From assembly GCA_937952395.1 (NCBI GenBank), contig CALFYV010000230.1, positions 1 to 9,089 of the forward strand: 9,089 nucleotides of DNA, given 5' to 3'. This DNA comes from an uncultured Bacteriovoracaceae bacterium (lineage in GTDB: Bacteria > Bdellovibrionota > Bacteriovoracia > Bacteriovoracales > Bacteriovoracaceae). Shown piece by piece: positions 5,111-9,089 of the stretch (its first letter is position 1; every line of letters starts with the position of its first letter). The position numbers were made by a program, and so were the translations under genes. The notes under the pieces are model-generated. The model did not search any database and was not told where the DNA came from. It saw only the letters and a list, made by a program, of their open reading frames with translations.

Positions 5111-6234
5111 CTAGTCCTCTTTAAAATTCAAATGCCATTTTGTCTCCAGTGTTGTAGGCAGCTTTCTATGTTCATCTATATTCGCTTTCTTATTCTGATT
5201 ATCATTAACAAAATTCTGCGGGTCTTTTTAGGACTCAATTACCTGGAGAAGAAAACTCTCATTCTCTTAAAAGAGAACCAGATATTGAAAAAAAAGCTCA
5301 AAAAAATTCAATTTAAAAATAAAGAAAGAGTTTTCTATACTACTTTCATTCATTCTTTCAAAACTATCAAGGACTTTGTTGCTGTTAGTCCTGAAACGGT
5401 ATTAAAATGGCATAAAAAACTTATTAAGAAAAAATGGGATTATTCTGATAAAAGATCTCCTGGTCGATCTGAAACTAGCAAATATATTCACAACCTTATT
5501 ATAAGGATGAAATCAGATAACCCTCGTTGGGGATGTAGAAGAATCAAGGGAGAACTAAAAAAACTTAAAATAAGAATATCGAAAACAACAGTCTACAACA
5601 TTCTGAGAAAGAGTTTTCCTGACAACACTCCTCGAGGTCAAAGCTGGTACTCTTTTATTAAGTCTCATGGAAAAAGGCTTTGGGTGGCTGATTATTTTAC
5701 AATTGAAACAGCATTTTTAAAAAGACTCTACGTATTTTTCATTATTGATATGAAGTCAAAAGAAATAGTCTATTCACATGTTACAAAACAACCAAATGCA
5801 ACATGGTTAAAAAATTCTCTTAGAAACTTTCTCTCTTTTAAAAAATATCTCCCACAAGTATTACTTACTGATAACGATCCAACTTATCGTATCTGGCTCG
5901 CCCCATTTTTATCTCAATATGAAATAAAACATATTAGAACTCCACCTGCTACTCCATTATGTAATGTTTATGCTGAAAGAATGGTAAGAACTTTTCGAGA
6001 GGAGTTAACCGATAGAATGATCTTTTTTGGAGAAAAAGATCTAAAGCATGCACTCAATGATTATATCTTGTATTACAATAAGGAGAGAGCTCACTCTTCT
6101 CTTAATTTTAATGCGCCTACAAAAAGATTTAGGGTAGATTCAAATATCTGCGAACAAAAGATCAAATCAACATCATGGCTTGATGCTCTTATGACAACTT
6201 ACGCTCTTGAAGTCTGAATTTTTGGACACTATAC
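5111..6234 (+). mobile_element. Putative insertion sequence around the DDE transposase
   Basis: Imperfect inverted ends are suggested by 'tagtcc' ... 'aaaattca' near 5112-5130 on the + strand and 'tagtgtcc' then 'aaaaattcag' read on the - strand from 6232 to 6214. The right end overlaps the transposase stop codon, as is common in compact insertion sequences. The match needs gaps, no target-site duplication is evident and no second copy lies in the window, so the outer limits are tentative. Confidence 0.35.
5168..6217 (+). CDS. DDE transposase/integrase (rve superfamily, IS3/IS481-like)
   Basis: From ATG 5168 the protein has 349 residues; an upstream ATG at 5132 would add 12 residues (MPFCLQCCRQLS) but has no ribosome binding site, and the family normally begins with a hydrophobic stretch such as MFIYIRFLILI. 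Numbered from 5132, a DNA-binding part (SPETVLKWHKK near 86-96; PRWGCRRIKGELKKL at 131-145) is followed by the RNase H-like core. The catalytic acids appear to be Asp187 (VADYFT), Asp247 (LLTDNDPTY) and Glu282 (YAERMVRTFREEL), with 34 residues between the last two. YYNKERAHSSL (314-324) is the usual C-terminal signature. All three acids are present and the frame is open, so the enzyme may be active. It would move its own element by cutting and joining DNA ends. Confidence 0.88.
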   Translation: MFIYIRFLILIIINKILRVFLGLNYLEKKTLILLKENQILKKKLKKIQFKNKERVFYTTFIHSFKTIKDFVAVSPETVLKWHKKLIKKKWDYSDKRSPGRSETSKYIHNLIIRMKSDNPRWGCRRIKGELKKLKIRISKTTVYNILRKSFPDNTPRGQSWYSFIKSHGKRLWVADYFTIETAFLKRLYVFFIIDMKSKEIVYSHVTKQPNATWLKNSLRNFLSFKKYLPQVLLTDNDPTYRIWLAPFLSQYEIKHIRTPPATPLCNVYAERMVRTFREELTDRMIFFGEKDLKHALNDYILYYNKERAHSSLNFNAPTKRFRVDSNICEQKIKSTSWLDALMTTYALEV

Positions 6235-6297
6235 GCAAAAAGCCTAAACTTTTCAAAATAAATGGATAAGATAAACATTTGAAATTTTTTAAAAAAC

Positions 6298-6374
6298 TGG
6301 CGCGGCGTGAGGGATTCGAACCCCCGACCAATTGGTTCGAAGCCAACTACTCTATCCAGCTGAGCTAACGCCGC
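6298..6374 (-). tRNA. tRNA-Arg (anticodon UCG)
   Basis: Read on the - strand, the acceptor GCGGCGT (6374-6368) pairs with ACGCCGC (6308-6302), followed by G and an encoded CCA (6300-6298). The D-arm is GCTC/GAGT. The anticodon stem GTTGG/CCAAT encloses the loop CTTCGAA with anticodon TCG (6340-6338), which reads CGA arginine codons. The T-arm is GGGGG TTCGAAT CCCTC. All arms close. It lies 37 bases after the stop of the DUF368 gene on the same strand. Its 3' end faces the transposase and accessory genes. Confidence 0.97.
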
Positions 6375-6411
6375 GTAGAGTAATATTTAACATAATTGCT
6401 ATTTACTGGCA

Positions 6412-7284
6412 TTAATTTTTTTTATGAGAATAGCTCAAGAGAGCAAAAACACCGATAAAAGCGATGGCGATAAACCCTATGGCCCAGAAAGTTTCGACTT
6501 CTAGACTTGGTAAGATATTTTGTTCATCCAACTTCCACGGCCAAATTTTACGTAAGGCACCTAGAATGAAACCTGAGAGCAAAGCAAACATGATTTGGTA
6601 GTGATGGTTAAGTAAGTAATTAAGTAGTTTAGAAAAAGAAAGCAGCCCAACTAAACAACCAACTGCAAAGACGATTAAGATGAGAAAATTATCAGCCAGA
6701 AACGGATTTCTAAGAGCGTAAGTAACAAAGTGGTATTTACCCAGCAGCAGAAGTATAAAAGAACCACTGATACCGGGAAGTATCATGGCGGTAATGGCCA
6801 AAACGCCACAAAGAAAAAGAAAAAAATAGTTTTCAGGTGTTGTTATGGGAATAAGCCCAACTATAATATAAGCACCAATCATTCCTATGCTGAAAAATAT
6901 CACGTTCTTTTTATCTTTCCATTTTATCTCTTTGGCCAAATAAAAAACTGAAGCTAAAATAAGACCAAAAAAGAATGACCAAGTATAAACTTTCTCATTT
7001 TCTAGCAAATAGTGGATAAGTCTAGCAGTGGAGACCAGTGCCGTGAAAATACCCAGCAATAAGGGAATAAGAAAAGAAAAAGAGATTTTATCTAAAGCTA
7101 GTTTAAATTGAAAAGTGAAAAGATATCTAAAAAAATTCTTATCGATAGCTGCAATAGAAGCTAAGAGGTCTTGATAGATACCCGTTACAAAGGCAATGGT
7201 CCCACCGGAGACACCAGGGATGATATCACAGATTCCCATCAAGAATCCCTTGGCGAATAGTACGATTGACTTATTCAGATTCAA
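6412..7284 (-). CDS. DUF368 / PopT-type undecaprenyl-phosphate translocase
   Basis: This 290-residue polytopic inner-membrane protein belongs to the DUF368 family. Members (PopT) have been shown to return undecaprenyl phosphate, the lipid carrier of peptidoglycan and other envelope polymers, from the outer to the inner leaflet of the membrane. Two related re-entrant motifs mark the inverted-repeat fold: GICDIIPGVSGGTIAFVTG (17-35) and AITAMILPGISGSFILLLLG (163-182). Long hydrophobic segments fill most of the rest. The start is TTG at 7284, 14 bases inside the upstream LysM gene. It puts GFLMGICDIIPG at the usual distance from the N-terminus, and the next ATG (residue 16) would cut into the motif. 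The overlap suggests translational coupling. tRNA-Arg lies immediately downstream. Confidence 0.88.
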   Translation of the reverse strand: MNLNKSIVLFAKGFLMGICDIIPGVSGGTIAFVTGIYQDLLASIAAIDKNFFRYLFTFQFKLALDKISFSFLIPLLLGIFTALVSTARLIHYLLENEKVYTWSFFFGLILASVFYLAKEIKWKDKKNVIFFSIGMIGAYIIVGLIPITTPENYFFLFLCGVLAITAMILPGISGSFILLLLGKYHFVTYALRNPFLADNFLILIVFAVGCLVGLLSFSKLLNYLLNHHYQIMFALLSGFILGALRKIWPWKLDEQNILPSLEVETFWAIGFIAIAFIGVFALLSYSHKKN

Positions 7285-9089
7285 AGCTTTCTAAACCTTC
7301 ATCATTTTGAGCTGCAGTATTATCATCTACGGCTTGGCCTTTCTCTTCTTCAGTTTTATCCAACTCATCTAATATCGCGTCTTCATTAGAGGAGTTAATT
7401 TCTTCAGACTGAATAGGGCCTTGTATAACTTCTTTTTCTACTTTAGTTGTAGCTTCTTCACTTTGCTTCATGATTTGTTTTTCCGCATTAAGTAGCTCAT
7501 CTATCTCTTCGATATCAAATTCAGTTAAGCCGAACGGATTTTCATTTTCATTTAAGTTCTCATCCATATAACGTTTACCCATGGCCTCTTCAATATCATC
7601 TAGTGATTCTTCGCTCTTGGCCTTGGTTTCACTTTCGACGTTTTCTAGATTAAGTTGCTCTAGTTTTTTATCTTCATCAATCTTAGCTTCGTTTAGCATG
7701 GCTTCAGCTTCCTCAATTTCTGTTTCAAGTTTTTCTAGTGAGCGTAAATCTCTTTCACTTTCTTTAAGAATCGATTTTTCTCTCTCTTGGCGCTCTAGTT
7801 CAGCAAGCTCATCTTCAGTGAATTGAATTTGGTCAGCTCTATCTAATAACTCATCAGTCATTTCATCTACGTTTAATTCTACATCTAATTCTTCTAGGTC
7901 ACTGACTTTAAGCTTGTCTTCTTTTCTAAGCTTAAGGAAATGCTTAAGCTTGGCAGCTTTAGCAGCTGAATCTTTGGTTTTAGTCACGGCGATATCACCT
8001 AAGTAAAAATCTTGAGTCGATTGTGTCACCAAAGTTGTGGCAAAATTATCTGTGACGGTAATGACCGTTAATTCTCCTGTCTTATAGGTTGGATCCTGAG
8101 TAATATTTTTTCCGGTTAATCTATCTTTAAAATCATAAACTTCTAAAATATTACCGATCTCTAATCCATCGGCTCGGCCTCTATCGATATAAATGACGTC
8201 ACCAAAAGAGAAGGTACTTTGAAATTCTGAATAACCTGAGATAATCGCTGCTTCAATGATTTGATCGTTAAACGTTTTCGAAATACGCTCGATCTTAGGT
8301 GTATAAACTGTAATTCGGTCTCCTCTTTGGGCAACTCCACTTGATTCAATAATTTCCGCTAGCCACAAATCTCCCTTAGCCGCGATGGTTTGAACATTAG
8401 CAACCACCGTATATTTATAGCCGACACGTTCTGAGTTTTGGTGCTTAACTTTTCCGCCAGCACTATAAATTGAATACTTATCTCCCGCAATAACATTCAT
8501 AGAAGAATCAAACTTTAAATAAACCTTATCGCCTTTAGAAAGGAATACACCTTCTTTAATCGAAGAATCAATTTTCCCAAAATCTTGAACGATATTGGTG
8601 CTCAAGAAGGTATTGAGATAGAAACCTTCTTTAAAAGGAAATTCGATTTTGGCATTGCGATCAAAACCGTTGACATCATAATCAGCTGCGGGAATTTGTA
8701 GTTCGATATCCTGTACCGGTGGTTCATACTTTTTGTATTCATCAATTAAGCCTTTATCACTTAAGTTTTGAATATCTTTAATCGTATCAACTGTGGAGTA
8801 TTGAACATAGGCGCCCTGATCAACTAGCTCTTTTTTATTTTTAAACCACTCAGGCGCTTCACCATCTCCCCAGCGGCTATAATCAAGTAATCTTGATTGC
8901 CTGGCCAGTTCTCCATCAGCTTCATTTTTTTCATAATTAGAAAATGAACCAACTTTAATCTCGGGCATATTTTCCGAAGTTCCTGTCGTAAAAACTAAGG
9001 TCATTCCAGATTCAATTTGATGGGGATTGGTTATATAGGGATTTAGGGCCCAAATTTTAGGATAGTAAAATCCTGAACCAAAAAGTTTT
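7271..9089 (-). CDS. LysM-domain protein with acidic coiled-coil tail (5' end outside window)
   Basis: The frame stays open to the window edge, so the ATG at 9004 is internal and the true start lies beyond 9089. The 28 codons before it encode the second half of a LysM-like domain (FGSGFYYPKIWALNPYITNP, then HQIESG), which binds N-acetylglucosamine polymers such as peptidoglycan. The protein should therefore sit in the envelope, although its signal peptide is not visible. A middle region (about 8000-8700) is rich in beta strands, including GDKVYLKFD and FGDVIYIDRGRADGLEIG. From about 7880 to the stop it becomes strongly acidic with Glu/Leu-rich heptads, likely coiled coil then disordered. The reading end overlaps the DUF368 start. 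Both neighbours concern the cell wall (wall binding and lipid-carrier recycling), which suggests a shared envelope operon. Confidence 0.85.
   Translation of the reverse strand, partial: KLFGSGFYYPKIWALNPYITNPHQIESGMTLVFTTGTSENMPEIKVGSFSNYEKNEADGELARQSRLLDYSRWGDGEAPEWFKNKKELVDQGAYVQYSTVDTIKDIQNLSDKGLIDEYKKYEPPVQDIELQIPAADYDVNGFDRNAKIEFPFKEGFYLNTFLSTNIVQDFGKIDSSIKEGVFLSKGDKVYLKFDSSMNVIAGDKYSIYSAGGKVKHQNSERVGYKYTVVANVQTIAAKGDLWLAEIIESSGVAQRGDRITVYTPKIERISKTFNDQIIEAAIISGYSEFQSTFSFGDVIYIDRGRADGLEIGNILEVYDFKDRLTGKNITQDPTYKTGELTVITVTDNFATTLVTQSTQDFYLGDIAVTKTKDSAAKAAKLKHFLKLRKEDKLKVSDLEELDVELNVDEMTDELLDRADQIQFTEDELAELERQEREKSILKESERDLRSLEKLETEIEEAEAMLNEAKIDEDKKLEQLNLENVESETKAKSEESLDDIEEAMGKRYMDENLNENENPFGLTEFDIEEIDELLNAEKQIMKQSEEATTKVEKEVIQGPIQSEEINSSNEDAILDELDKTEEEKGQAVDDNTAAQNDEGLESFESE

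Noticed and set aside
7581..7826. Serine-rich + strand open frame
   Set aside because: It is the antisense of the Glu/Leu-rich acidic tail of the LysM protein; the low-complexity serine composition is an artefact of that.
9002..9004. ATG at 9004 as the start of the LysM protein
   Set aside because: The frame continues upstream without a stop to the window edge and encodes a typical LysM half-domain, so this is an internal methionine.

Overview
The window looks like a segment of an AT-rich chromosome from a predatory-type bacterium of the Bdellovibrionota (Bdellovibrio/Bacteriovorax relatives). This is inferred from family content, not from a marker gene. The clues are a TIGR02147/DUF4423-type regulator next to exported proteins of unknown function, an exported HELGH metalloprotease with the 'EG.AD' and 'HP..QCR' pattern I associate with that group, and a LysM protein with a long acidic tail.

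There are two zones. The left zone (1 to about 6297) is accessory DNA. A 3.5 kb segment lies between two near-identical direct repeats (1-148 and 3511-3657). Each repeat carries the 3' end of the same gene, its terminator hairpin and about 60 bases beyond. The segment holds an apparent operon on the + strand: a two-domain DNA-binding regulator (521-1318), a 399-residue exported protein (1315-2514, ATGA overlap) and a 147-residue exported protein (2537-2980). It ends in a 5'-truncated, frameshifted serine recombinase (2986-3565). Beyond the second repeat, two more exported proteins lie on the - strand (109 residues, 3656-3985; metalloprotease, 4203-4964). A DDE transposase/integrase follows on the + strand (5168-6217).

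The right zone (6298-9089) reads entirely on the - strand and looks like housekeeping DNA: a LysM-domain protein cut by the window edge, a DUF368/PopT-type undecaprenyl-phosphate translocase that overlaps it by 14 bases, and tRNA-Arg(UCG). The 3' end of the tRNA faces the accessory zone, as expected where mobile DNA has collected at a tRNA gene.

The most unusual observation is that the 20-base terminator hairpin in the two direct repeats is inverted in one copy relative to the other while the flanks keep their orientation. The other point of interest is that the regulator and exported-protein operon behaves like a cassette bounded by recombinase 3' ends, with a perfect 12-base-arm palindrome just ahead of the regulator. 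I see no CRISPR array, rRNA, riboswitch or replication origin.
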